Below, in pieces: positions 43,520 through 52,553 of a stretch of 55,273 bases of DNA. The notes under the pieces were generated by a model, which searched no databases, was not told where the DNA came from, and saw only the letters and a list, made by a program, of their open reading frames with translations. A program made the translations under genes and the position numbers. The stretch comes from CBDAPE01 sp965198325. Its GTDB lineage: Bacteria; Pseudomonadota; Alphaproteobacteria; UBA828; JAPUJA01. Every line of letters starts with the position of its first letter. Within the stretch, counting starts at the first letter, position 1. The stretch is taken from assembly GCA_965198325.1 (NCBI GenBank), contig CBDAPE010000001.1, positions 1 to 55,273 of the forward strand, given 5' to 3'.

Positions 43520-44647
43520 ATGGGAAACATCATCGAGCTTCATGGTCTGAACAAGACCTTTCCGGGCGGCGTGGTCGCGGTCGACGACGTCAGCCTCAAT
43601 ATCGAGGAAGGCGAGTTCATGACCATGCTGGGCCCGTCGGGCTGCGGCAAGACGACGACGCTGCGGATCATCGGCGGCTTCGAGTATGCCGACACCGGTC
43701 GGGTGATTCTCGACGGCGAGGACATCACGGCGCTTCCGCCCTACCGGCGCCCGCTCAATATGATGTTCCAGGATTTCGCCCTGTTTCCCCACATGACCGT
43801 GTCGCAAAATATCGGCTACGGCCTGAAGATCGGCGGGGCGAACAAGTCTGAAATCAGGGAGGCGGTCGAAAGCTCGCTCAGGACGATCGAGTTGGTGGAC
43901 AAAGCCAACAACCGGCCCCACGAGCTTTCGATCGGTCAGCGCCAGCGCGTTGCGCTCGCCCGGGCCCTGGTGCGCCGGCCAAAGGTGTTGCTGCTCGACG
44001 AGCCCATGTCGGCGCTCGATGCCAAGTTGCGCGAGGCCATGCAGATCGAGCTCAAGCATCTGCACGAGAAATTGGGCCTGACCTTCATCATGGTGACCCA
44101 CGATCAGACCGAATCCCTGGTCATGTCCGACCGCATCATGGTGATGGACAAGGGCAGGATCATCCAGATCGGCACGCCGTCCGAGCTATACGACCAGCCG
44201 GCGACGCCTTATGTCGCGAATTTCCTGGGCACCTCGAACATGCTCGTGGGCCAGGTCAACGAAGTCGCCGAGAATACGGTGGTGGCCCAGGTCGGCCCGA
44301 ACACGATTCGGGTTACGGGGAGCGGCAAGCAACCGGACGTGGGCAGCCAGGTGATGCTTTCGATCCGGCCCGAAAAGGTGCGCATGCTGACAAACGGTGA
44401 TGCGGCGCCCGACGGCTTCAACGTGCTGAGCGCGACGCTCTCGGAGCATTTCTTTCACGGCAGTTCTGCGCGGATCGCCTTCGACGTCGGGGTGTGCGAC
44501 CCGTTGCTGATCAACTATCAGCTCGATTCGGCCGCGGCTCAGGGCCGATTGCCTGCGCCGGGTTCTGAAGTTTCGCTTTCGCTGGATCCCGCGGCGATTA
44601 CCCTCTTCGAGGAGGTTGTGGCCTACGAGGTGGAGGAGAGACTGTGA
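43520..44647 (+). CDS. potA: Polyamine-type ABC transporter, ATP-binding protein
   Basis: The protein has 375 residues. Walker A GPSGCGKTT is at about 38-46, the Q-loop is MFQDFALFPHMTV, and the signature is LSIGQRQRV at about 136-144 (isoleucine replaces the usual glycine). Walker B is VLLLDEPMSALDAKLR at about 155-170. The C-terminal TOBE domain includes VMLSIRPEKVRML. The signature substitution L-S-I-G-Q is tolerated in some PotA-like proteins. The stop overlaps the next gene as GTGA. It energises the two permeases downstream. Confidence 0.93.
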   Translation: MGNIIELHGLNKTFPGGVVAVDDVSLNIEEGEFMTMLGPSGCGKTTTLRIIGGFEYADTGRVILDGEDITALPPYRRPLNMMFQDFALFPHMTVSQNIGYGLKIGGANKSEIREAVESSLRTIELVDKANNRPHELSIGQRQRVALARALVRRPKVLLLDEPMSALDAKLREAMQIELKHLHEKLGLTFIMVTHDQTESLVMSDRIMVMDKGRIIQIGTPSELYDQPATPYVANFLGTSNMLVGQVNEVAENTVVAQVGPNTIRVTGSGKQPDVGSQVMLSIRPEKVRMLTNGDAAPDGFNVLSATLSEHFFHGSSARIAFDVGVCDPLLINYQLDSAAAQGRLPAPGSEVSLSLDPAAITLFEEVVAYEVEERL

Positions 44648-45537
44648 CGGTGACCAGCGACGGTCAAAGAAAATACAGACGCCGGCGCCGCTTGGGCGCC
44701 ATCTCGCTGCTGTCCGGGCCGTTGGTTTGGTGGGGCTTCGTTCTGCTGTCGCCTTACGTCGTCATGTTCATGATCAGCTTCTATACCCGGCAGTTCCCTT
44801 TCCACGTCCCGATTCTCACCTTCACAAGCTACGAACTGCTGTTCACGGATCCGCAGTACTACATCGTCCTGCTGCGCAGCCTTAAGATCGCCCTGTTCGT
44901 TTCAATCGTCGCCTTCCTGATCGGCTACCCGCTGAGCTACTTCCTGGTTTTCAAGGTCAGGTCGTCACGGATTCGGCTGATGCTTTATGTGGCGACAATC
45001 ATTCCGCTGTGGGTTTCCTACCTGCTTCGCGCCTATACCTGGAAGACCATTCTGGGCACCGAAGGTATTCTCAACTCGTTCCTGATATGGATCGGAATTA
45101 TCAGTGAGCCGTTGACCTTCTTCCTCTACAACCAGGTCGCAATGGTCATTACCATGGCCTACCTCTTCGCCCCGTTCATGGTGATGCCGATCTTTGCCTC
45201 GCTCGAGAAGATTCCGCGCAGTCTGATCGAGGGGTCGAAGGATCTGGGCGTAGGCCCCTACCGCACCTTCTTCAAGATCACCCTGCCGCTCTCCGTGCCG
45301 GGTGTACTCGCAGGCTTCACAATCACGTTCTGTCTCGCGGCCGGCGATTTCATCTCGCCGCAATTGGTCGGCGGGCCCTATTCGAACATGATCGCGAACG
45401 TCGTGCAGACCCAGTTCGGCATGGCGCTGAACTGGCCGCTTGGATCGGCAATCGGGATCGTCCTGCTCATCATCGTGGTCAGTATCATTACGCTGTCCGA
45501 TCGTTTCGAGCGGGTCGGCCGGTTGAATTTGGGGTAA
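44644..45537 (+). CDS. potB: Polyamine-type ABC transporter, permease B
   Basis: The 297-residue protein has six membrane helices. An N-terminal basic tail precedes LLSGPLVWWGFVLLSPYVVMFMISFY; the family pattern continues with IGYPLSYFLVF, VSYLLRAYTWKTILGTEGILNSFL and the coupling loop LEKIPRSLIEGSKDLGVGPYRTFFKITLPLSVPGVLAG. It is the first permease; GTG 44644 overlaps the ATPase stop. Confidence 0.92.
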   Translation: MTVTSDGQRKYRRRRRLGAISLLSGPLVWWGFVLLSPYVVMFMISFYTRQFPFHVPILTFTSYELLFTDPQYYIVLLRSLKIALFVSIVAFLIGYPLSYFLVFKVRSSRIRLMLYVATIIPLWVSYLLRAYTWKTILGTEGILNSFLIWIGIISEPLTFFLYNQVAMVITMAYLFAPFMVMPIFASLEKIPRSLIEGSKDLGVGPYRTFFKITLPLSVPGVLAGFTITFCLAAGDFISPQLVGGPYSNMIANVVQTQFGMALNWPLGSAIGIVLLIIVVSIITLSDRFERVGRLNLG

Positions 45538-45541
45538 GGCG

Positions 45542-46411
45542 ATGACGGCTATAACACCGGAAACCGGGGTCAGGCGACGAGCGGAACCGCACCGTCACAG
45601 GTTCGACTGGGGCAGCCCGACCATTACGCGGCGCACCCTGGCGGTCGCGGCGACGTGTGGACTGGCCTACCTCTGGGGCCCGATCTTTTGTCTGATTTTG
45701 TTCAGTTTCAACTCGAACCACATCACGCGCTTGCCGCTCACCGGATGGACCCTCGATTGGTATCGCACGGCGCTCAGCAATGACATTCTCCTTCAGGCGC
45801 TGCTCAACAGCGTAATTGTCGGTAGCGTTGCGGTCGTCATCTGCAGCTGCATTGGCATCCCGACGGCGATCGCACTCGATCGCTACGATTTCCCGGGCAA
45901 GACCGCACTTCGCCGCTTGGTGGTGCTGCCCTATATGTTGCCGGGATTGATCACCGGTGTTGCGATGCTCAACTTCTTTTCGATGGTGGGCATCGAGTTG
46001 AGCCTGTTGACCGTAATTCTCGGACACGGTACGGCCCTGACCGGGATCGTCGTCACCAACATATTCGCCCGGTTGCAGCGCTTCGATCGGCGCATCGAGG
46101 AAGCCTCGGCCGATCTCGGTGCCAGGCCGCTGCAAACCTTCTGGCGCGTCACCTTGCCAAATATCCGCTCGGCCATCATCGGTTCGTCGCTGATCGCGTT
46201 TACCCTTTCGTTCGACGAGCTCCCGGTTACCTATTTTCTGACCGGGCGTGACAACACGCTGCCGATGTACATCTGGTCCACCGTCCGCCGTGGGATGACG
46301 CCTGAAATCAACGCGATCGGTTCGCTCATAATCGTCGTCTCGGTTGTCCTGCTGTTTACGTCAGTCATCATCATGGCGAATGATGGGCCGGGTAAGCGCC
46401 TCAAGAAATAA
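45542..46411 (+). CDS. potC: Polyamine-type ABC transporter, permease C
   Basis: The protein has 289 residues with LWGPIFCLILFSFNSNHITRLPLTGWTLDWYRTALSN at the first helix, as in PotC/PotI, and the coupling loop RRIEEASADLGARPLQTFWRVTLPNIRSAIIGSSLIAF. It starts 4 bp after potB, with GGTAAGG as ribosome-binding site. Together with the ATPase and receptor it completes the transporter. A 162-bp gap separates it from the first ligase gene. Confidence 0.92.
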   Translation: MTAITPETGVRRRAEPHRHRFDWGSPTITRRTLAVAATCGLAYLWGPIFCLILFSFNSNHITRLPLTGWTLDWYRTALSNDILLQALLNSVIVGSVAVVICSCIGIPTAIALDRYDFPGKTALRRLVVLPYMLPGLITGVAMLNFFSMVGIELSLLTVILGHGTALTGIVVTNIFARLQRFDRRIEEASADLGARPLQTFWRVTLPNIRSAIIGSSLIAFTLSFDELPVTYFLTGRDNTLPMYIWSTVRRGMTPEINAIGSLIIVVSVVLLFTSVIIMANDGPGKRLKK

Positions 46412-46573
46412 ATCGGGCGTCTGCGCGCGAAAGCCCGGGCAGGTCGTTGCCGCGACCTGCCGGCCGGTGGGAACGCGTCCTCATCCCGTCGCAGCTCCGC
46501 GCCCGGGCACGATGCACGATATGCGGGGGGTCTTTCACTATCTCGACCCCAAGCACCGGGCTCGCGTCATCCA

Positions 46574-48034
46574 GTGAGCGATCTCTCAGAAATTCTGAGC
46601 CAGCCGGGGCGTGCCGAGAGGGTCCGGGAGGTGGGCAAATTCGCCGCCAGCCTGGGCGTCGAGCTGATCTATTTCCAGTACATTTCGGTGACCGGGCGGG
46701 TCGTCGGCAAGGCGGTTCCAATTGAGCATTGGGAGAGCGTCGCGCAGAAGGGCGTGCAAACCGTCTACGGCGCCGTGACCCACGCCTTCGCCGACCGGCA
46801 CGGCAACTTCCTCGGTTTCGATTCCGCCCAGTCGGAACTGGTGGCAATCCCCGAACCCGAGACCTTTTGCCAATTGCCCTGGAACAAGGCGATGGGCCGG
46901 GTCTTCTGCACCGTGTTCCGCAATCGGGAAGATCCAGACAATCCGGGTGGTGTTTTCACCGCGGACTGCCGTGGCAACCTCCGGCGCACTTCGGAGAGGT
47001 TTGCGAAGGACCATGACGGCCTGCAGCTCCGGCTCGGTTGCGAACCCGAGATGCTGTGGCTCAACCGCGGCCCCGACGGCAAGCCCGACGGCGGCCCGAC
47101 CAAACCCTACGCCTATCACATCGACCAGATCGAGGTCATCAACGGTGTCGTTCTGAGCGCCCATCGCTACGCCAAGGCGATGGGCCTCGACATGATTCAG
47201 GCGGATCACGAGGATGCGCCGGGCATGATGGAGCAGAACTGGGAATACGATGATTGCCTGCGCACCGCCGACCGGCTCACGACGTTCCGTCAGATCTGTG
47301 CCCAGGTCGCGCGCGAGAACAACCTGATCGCCTGTTTCATGGCCAAGTCCGTCCCGGACGTTTCGGGCAACGGCTGCCATCACAACATGTCGCTCTGGCG
47401 CGGCGGGGACGACGAGATCATAACACCCGCGATCGACCCGCTACCCGGATCGCCGGAGGTCTTCGCCTACCGCAAGGGCGGTCAGAACGTCTATGCCTCC
47501 GAGGGTGACGACTGGATGCCCAGTGCATTGGGCCTGAATGCCATCGCCGGGATCGTCAAGCATCTGCGCGCCCTGACCGCGATCGGCTGTTCGACGGTCA
47601 ACTCCTACCGTCGGTTGCTCGACATCGGCCTTTGGGCGCCCGTGTTTGCCGACTGGGGCCTGCAGAACCGGACATGCGGCCTACGCGTCTCCTCGCCCGA
47701 CCGGATGGAGTATCGGGCGGTGGATTCGACGGTCAATCCCTACCTGATGTGTTCGGCCTTGCTGGCGGCGTTCGACGACGGCTTGAAGAACAACCTGGAC
47801 GCCGGCGAGCCCGAGACGCGCAGCGCCTATCAGCTTCGGGCAGAAGGCAAGGCGCAACTGCCCATGAATCTGGGCGCCGCGCTCGACGCGCTGGACGCCG
47901 ACGAGGTAATCAAGGCCGCACTGCCTGGCGATATGTACCGCTGCTTCATGCATTACAAGCGTGACGAGTGGGAACGCTTCAACGCGACACTCACCGAGTG
48001 GGACATCGACACCTATATCGATTGTCTGCCCTGA
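46574..48034 (+). CDS. Glutamine synthetase-family ligase, paralogue 1
   Basis: The protein has 486 residues. Its N-terminal beta-grasp region reads IYFQYISVTGRVVGKAVP and PETFCQLPWNKAMGRVFCTVF. The catalytic barrel has LGCEPEMLWL (metal-binding E), HEDAPGMMEQNWEYDD, the ammonia/amine-site loop NGCHHNMSLWRGG and the arginine-containing NRTCGLRVSSPDRMEYRAVDSTVNPYLM. It is of the type-III/GlnT-PuuA-like branch that often gamma-glutamylates amines or amino acids and does not make glutamine. The start is GTG 46574. It lies downstream of the amine transporter and 178 bp before its paralogue. Confidence 0.88.
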   Translation: MSDLSEILSQPGRAERVREVGKFAASLGVELIYFQYISVTGRVVGKAVPIEHWESVAQKGVQTVYGAVTHAFADRHGNFLGFDSAQSELVAIPEPETFCQLPWNKAMGRVFCTVFRNREDPDNPGGVFTADCRGNLRRTSERFAKDHDGLQLRLGCEPEMLWLNRGPDGKPDGGPTKPYAYHIDQIEVINGVVLSAHRYAKAMGLDMIQADHEDAPGMMEQNWEYDDCLRTADRLTTFRQICAQVARENNLIACFMAKSVPDVSGNGCHHNMSLWRGGDDEIITPAIDPLPGSPEVFAYRKGGQNVYASEGDDWMPSALGLNAIAGIVKHLRALTAIGCSTVNSYRRLLDIGLWAPVFADWGLQNRTCGLRVSSPDRMEYRAVDSTVNPYLMCSALLAAFDDGLKNNLDAGEPETRSAYQLRAEGKAQLPMNLGAALDALDADEVIKAALPGDMYRCFMHYKRDEWERFNATLTEWDIDTYIDCLP

Positions 48035-48212
48035 TCCCGGCCCGGCGCGCCGGCACTCTGCCGCCCGCAGCCAAAAGTATGATTTGCATCGCGCTCTAAA
48101 CAATTGAATATTTGGAGCCGCGGGTAGGACCGTCGGGAGTCGCAGGCGTGGAATCCGGCGCGGATTCTGTGCCGCGGTCCTTGGTTCACGGAAGGAGGTC
48201 CGAGGCAATCCC

Positions 48213-49673
48213 ATGACCGCACTGGAAGCATTCTTGAATCAGCCGGGGCGCGACGATCGGATCGTGGAAGTGCGCAGTCTCATCGACCGCCTGGGCGTCA
48301 AGATGATCTACTTCCAGTACATCTCGGTCACGGGGCGCGTCGTCGGCAAGGCTGTCCCCGTGGCTCACTGGGAAAGCCTGGCGCATAAGGGTGTGCAGAC
48401 CGTCTACGCCGCGATCACCAACGCCATCGCCGATCGCCACGGCAACTACATCGGCTGGGGACCGGGCCAGACGGAGCTGCTCGCACTCCCCGAGCCGGAA
48501 ACCTTCTGTCAGCTTCCGTGGAACAAGTCCTTTGGCCGGGTCTTTTGTACGGTCTTCCATAACCGCGAGGATCTCGAACAAGCCGGTGAATTCTTCACCG
48601 CCGATTGCTGGGGCAACCTGCGGCGCATCGAGGATCAGTTCAAGAAGGACCACGGCGGGCTCCATCTGAGGCTCGGCTGCGAGCCCGAAATGCTGTGGCT
48701 CAACCGCGGCCCCGACGGCAAGCCGGCCGGAGGCGTGACCGAGCCTTACGCCTATCACATCAATTCATTCGAGGCGATCAGCGACATCGTCCTGCAGGTC
48801 CATGAATACGCCGGCGCCATGGGGTTCGACATGATCCAGGCGGATCACGAGGACGCGCCGGATCAACTAGAGCAGAATTGGCGGTTTGACGATTGCTTCC
48901 GGACCGCCGACCGGCTCACCACCTACCGTCAACTGTGCGCCCAGGTGGCGCGCGAAAAGGATCTCATCGCCTGCTTCATGACCAAGTTGTACGACGGCGT
49001 GTCGGCCAACGGCTGCCACCACAACATGTCGCTCTGGCGTAGCGGAGAGGATCGGGCCAATCCTCTGGGGTTCGATCCGGTCCCGGCGATGGGACAGGTC
49101 TTCAGCTATTGCGAAGGCGGCAAGAACGTGTACGCGTCGGACGGCGACGACTGGAGGCCAAGCCCCCTCGGGTTGAATTGTATCGCCGGCATTGTCAAGC
49201 ACCTGCCGGGGATGACCGCGATTGGGAGCACGACGGTCAACTCCTATCGCCGGATGATGGATGTCGGCTTTTGGACACCGGTCTACGCCGACTGGGGGCT
49301 GCAAAACCGGACCTGCGCGCTGCGGATTTCCTCGGCGGACCGGATGGAATACCGGGCCATCGATTCAATGGTCAACCCCTACCTGATGGGCGCCGCGCTC
49401 TACAAGGCGATCGATGACGGGTTGAAGAACGACCTCGATGCCGGAAAGCCCGAACAGCGCAACGTCTACGAGTTGCGCGAAGAGGGCAAGCCGGTGCTGC
49501 CGCTCACCCTCGGCGACGCCCTGAATGCGCTTGACGCTGACGATGTGATCAAGAGCGCGATGCCCGGGGACATGTATCGGATCTTCCAGGTTTACAAAAC
49601 CGATGAATGGGAGCGCCTCAACGCGACGATCACCGAGTGGGACATCGACACCTATATCGATTGTCTGCCCTGA
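48213..49673 (+). CDS. Glutamine synthetase-family ligase, paralogue 2
   Basis: The protein has 486 residues, collinear with paralogue 1 over the whole length and, by eye, well over half identical (for example LGCEPEMLWLNRGPDGKP, NGCHHNMSLWRSG, NRTCALRISSADRMEYRAIDSMVNPYLM). The 3-prime end of the gene and its trailer are identical to those of paralogue 1 for about 60 bp. The start ATG 48213 has GGAAGGAGG upstream. Two collinear ligases suggest hetero-oligomer formation or different acceptor amines. Confidence 0.88.
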   Translation: MTALEAFLNQPGRDDRIVEVRSLIDRLGVKMIYFQYISVTGRVVGKAVPVAHWESLAHKGVQTVYAAITNAIADRHGNYIGWGPGQTELLALPEPETFCQLPWNKSFGRVFCTVFHNREDLEQAGEFFTADCWGNLRRIEDQFKKDHGGLHLRLGCEPEMLWLNRGPDGKPAGGVTEPYAYHINSFEAISDIVLQVHEYAGAMGFDMIQADHEDAPDQLEQNWRFDDCFRTADRLTTYRQLCAQVAREKDLIACFMTKLYDGVSANGCHHNMSLWRSGEDRANPLGFDPVPAMGQVFSYCEGGKNVYASDGDDWRPSPLGLNCIAGIVKHLPGMTAIGSTTVNSYRRMMDVGFWTPVYADWGLQNRTCALRISSADRMEYRAIDSMVNPYLMGAALYKAIDDGLKNDLDAGKPEQRNVYELREEGKPVLPLTLGDALNALDADDVIKSAMPGDMYRIFQVYKTDEWERLNATITEWDIDTYIDCLP

Positions 49674-49706
49674 TCCCGGCCCGGCGCGCCGGCGAGGAGC
49701 CATGCG

Positions 49707-50585
49707 ATGCACGAAATCGAGCTGACGGACGAGCAGCTTCGTCGCTGGGACGAGGACGGCTTTCTGTTCATCGAGAAGTTCCTCGAGCCCCACGAGGTCG
49801 AGGCGGCACGGTCGCGCTTCCCGCTTCTCTTCCGCGGCGAATTCGAAACCGGTCTCTATCCCGACGAGTGGAACTGGAGGGAAGGCCGCGACGCGGACGA
49901 TCTCGCCCGCCAGATCTGCAACGCCTGGCGATCCGACCACACCATCGCCCGTTTCGTACTCTCTGCCGAAGTCGGCCGTCTATGCGCCCGGCTGGCGCGT
50001 TGGCCCGGCGCGCGCGTCAACCAGGATAACGTGATCTGGAAGCCGCCGACGGCGCGTCCGCTTGGCATGCATCAGGATGCGGCCTACTCGTTCTGGATGG
50101 ATCCGCCGCAAATGACCACCTGCTGGATGGCGCTCGACCACACCAAGGCCGGTGCGGGCACCATCGAATATGTCCGGGGCTCCCATAAATGGGGCGATTT
50201 TGGGCCGATCAAGCAGTTTCATGCGCCGGAAAACTATCGCGAAGCGGTCGATACTGCGGCCGACAAGATTGGTGTCACGCCCGAATTCGTGCCCGTCGAG
50301 TTGCCGGCGGGTGGGGTCGCCTTCCACCATGGCATGACCTTCCATGGGTCGGATACCAACCGCCACGGAAGCACGTCTCGCCGCGCGATGATCGCTCACA
50401 CGATGTCGTCCGTATGCCGCTTTACGGAGACCGGTGTGAGCTACATCTACAACCGCTACAAGCGGGTGGGCGACACCACGATGGACGAAAGCTTCTTCCC
50501 GATCTTGTGGACCGAAGACGGTTATCGCACGCCCTGGCTCGACGACTATGTCAGCAAAGGGTCAGCAGAGCAGTTCGCCGCCTAG
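49707..50585 (+). CDS. PhyH-family Fe(II)/2-oxoglutarate oxygenase 1
   Basis: The protein has 292 residues. The facial triad is visible: H122 and D124 in GMHQDAAYSFW and H213 in MTFHGSDTNRHG, with a following R-R-A-M-I-A-H strand carrying the arginine for 2-oxoglutarate. The family also covers phytanoyl-CoA hydroxylase and ectoine hydroxylase; substrate cannot be assigned. It shares the ending DESFFPILWxEDGYRTPWLDDY with the two other PhyH genes here. It begins 33 bp after the second ligase. The stop is TAG. Confidence 0.9.
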   Translation: MHEIELTDEQLRRWDEDGFLFIEKFLEPHEVEAARSRFPLLFRGEFETGLYPDEWNWREGRDADDLARQICNAWRSDHTIARFVLSAEVGRLCARLARWPGARVNQDNVIWKPPTARPLGMHQDAAYSFWMDPPQMTTCWMALDHTKAGAGTIEYVRGSHKWGDFGPIKQFHAPENYREAVDTAADKIGVTPEFVPVELPAGGVAFHHGMTFHGSDTNRHGSTSRRAMIAHTMSSVCRFTETGVSYIYNRYKRVGDTTMDESFFPILWTEDGYRTPWLDDYVSKGSAEQFAA

Positions 50586-50671
50586 CTCCCGCCTCATCCG
50601 CGCAAGTGTTTGGAAACGCTTCGAAGCCCCCAACAGATTCGTTTCGAATCTGAACGTTGGAACGTAACTAA

Positions 50672-50686
50672 CTGAAAAATTTTCAG
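50672..50686. promoter_or_regulatory. Palindrome CTGAAAAATTTTCAG upstream of the GntR gene
   Basis: A 15-bp near-perfect palindrome lies in an AT-rich 180-bp gap, 79 bp before the GntR start. It is a candidate operator for the regulator or its autocontrol. Confidence 0.45.
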
Positions 50687-50764
50687 AATTAATTTCTTGT
50701 CCGAGAGGATATCAGGCTGTATAAACTCAAAAAATCTAAATAGTATAAATGTCTATTAAGTTGC

Positions 50765-51508
50765 ATGATTGAATTGGAAATTGGCCCGTTTCTGGGTCCG
50801 CCGATCGAGAAACTGCCGGCCTATATACACGTCGCGGATCGGATCAGGCGTGCCATCCAGCTCGGCCGCTATGCCCGGGGCGACCGGCTGCCGTCCGAGG
50901 GCCAGCTCGTCGACCAGCTGGGCATTTCCCGCGTCACGGTGCGCGAGGCGATCCGCCATCTCGAAGGCGAGGGCTATCTCGAAACCCGACGCGGCGCCAA
51001 GGGCGGGCTCTTCGTCCGGCGCCAGCAGGCCACCCGGGCCTCCCGGCTTGCCGCGCTCCGTGCCGAATGGCCGGCCATCGAGAATTTTTTCGAGTATCGC
51101 ATCGCGGTCGAATCCCGTGCCGCCCGCCTTGCCGCCGAGCGGCGTGAGGCGACGCACCTTGCACAGCTTGACGCGGCGCTGGAGGTCTTTCGGTTAGGCA
51201 CCCTTTCGGCCGATTTCCGCCGGGCGGATTCCGAATTTCATCTCGCCGTCGCCGACGCCTCCGCAAATCCCCATCTGCAGCAGGCGTCCGAGGAGGCGCG
51301 CGCGGGTATGTTCATGCCGTTCGACGCGGTCGAGTTTTCGCCGGAGTTGTGGGCCGAGCAGCCCGATCAGCACGCCGCCATTCTCGATGCGATTCGCGCC
51401 GGCGACGCCGAGCACGCGGCGGCGGCGATGACCGCACACCTGGAGACGTCGCGAACCCATATCCGGGATCTCGTCTGGGCGGGCGCTGGGCCGTCCGCCA
51501 ACGCATGA
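50765..51508 (+). CDS. GntR-family regulator, FCD (FadR) type
   Basis: The protein has 247 residues. The N-terminal winged HTH has IRRAIQLGRYARGDRLPSEGQLVDQLGISRVTVREAIRHLEGEGYLETRRG at about residues 20-75. The C-terminal FCD domain has FFEYRIAVESRAARLAAERR, DSEFHLAVADASANPHL and HAAILDAIRAGDAEHAAAAMTAHL with the usual metal/effector histidines and aspartate. It probably represses the surrounding amine operon until an acidic metabolite binds. It is oriented with the operon, between two PhyH genes. Confidence 0.93.
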   Translation: MIELEIGPFLGPPIEKLPAYIHVADRIRRAIQLGRYARGDRLPSEGQLVDQLGISRVTVREAIRHLEGEGYLETRRGAKGGLFVRRQQATRASRLAALRAEWPAIENFFEYRIAVESRAARLAAERREATHLAQLDAALEVFRLGTLSADFRRADSEFHLAVADASANPHLQQASEEARAGMFMPFDAVEFSPELWAEQPDQHAAILDAIRAGDAEHAAAAMTAHLETSRTHIRDLVWAGAGPSANA

Positions 51509-51537
51509 CCGTGCCAACCGTTTGAGGGAGACCACGA

Positions 51538-52422
51538 ATGCTTGATCTGGACATCACCGACGCCCACGTCGAACAATACCGCGAGGACGGTTTCATCGTG
51601 TTCGAGAAGTTTCTCGATACGAGCGAGGTCGAGGCACTGCGGGAGCGCTACGAGCCTATATTCCGCGCCGAATGGGAAACCGGCATTCCGCCCGACGAGA
51701 TCAACTGGACCGAAGGGCGCGACGATCCAGCCCTGACCCGCCAGCTCTGCAATAGCTGGAAGTCGGACTACACCATCGCCAGTGTTGCGCTCCGATCCGA
51801 GATCGGCCGCATCAACTCGCGGCTGGCCGGCTGGCCCGGCGCCCGCATCCACGTCTCAAACGAAATCTGGAAGCCGCCGGGCGCCAACGCGCTTCTCATG
51901 CATCAGGACGGCAGCTGGCTCGACTATCTCGTGCCCCCCAATATGACCAGCCTGTGGATGGCGCTCGACGATACCTCGGCCGAGGCCGGCACCGTCGAAT
52001 ATGTCAAGGGCTCGAATCACTGGACGCACGCACCCAAGCCCACCGGAAAATTCCTGATCGACGACTACCGGAAGTTTATGCTCAAGGCGGCCGCTGCTGA
52101 GGGGCTGACCGAGGATCAGCTCGAGATCGTGCCCATCGAGGTGCCGGCGGGCGGCATTGCCGTGCATGATTGCTGGACCTGGCACGGCTCATCGGCGAAC
52201 GACGCGGCGACCCAGCCGCGCCGCGCCTTGGTCTCCCATTGCACCAACTCGGAGACGCGCTTCCATCCGACCCACAGCACCCACTACTACGTGCGCTACC
52301 GTCGGCGCGATACCGACGAGTTGGACGAGAGCTTCTTTCCCATCCTGTGGCGCGAAGACGGTTATCGCACGCCGTGGCTCGACGACTACATGGCCAACGC
52401 CGGGCGCCGCACGGCCGCCTGA
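51538..52422 (+). CDS. PhyH-family Fe(II)/2-oxoglutarate oxygenase 2
   Basis: The protein has 294 residues. Triad residues are H122 and D124 in LMHQDGSWLDYL and H216 in TWHGSSANDA, with RRALVSH for 2-oxoglutarate. It is collinear with PhyH 1 and 3 (openings such as DGFIVFEKFLDTSEVEALRERYEPIFRAEWETGIPPDEINW). It begins 29 bp after the GntR gene with a GAGGGAG site. The paralogues differ most around residues 175-200, the likely substrate loop. Confidence 0.9.
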   Translation: MLDLDITDAHVEQYREDGFIVFEKFLDTSEVEALRERYEPIFRAEWETGIPPDEINWTEGRDDPALTRQLCNSWKSDYTIASVALRSEIGRINSRLAGWPGARIHVSNEIWKPPGANALLMHQDGSWLDYLVPPNMTSLWMALDDTSAEAGTVEYVKGSNHWTHAPKPTGKFLIDDYRKFMLKAAAAEGLTEDQLEIVPIEVPAGGIAVHDCWTWHGSSANDAATQPRRALVSHCTNSETRFHPTHSTHYYVRYRRRDTDELDESFFPILWREDGYRTPWLDDYMANAGRRTAA

Positions 52423-52553
52423 CGGGCTGTTGCCGGGGCGGCACACCGATACCGCGCCGCTGCGGTTCGTGCTAAGAGAGATTTGACGCCGGCCGCGACA
52501 TCGTTGCGGCCGGCAGCCTGTTTGACTCGATCCTCTCGCGCGAGGCCGTTCCC

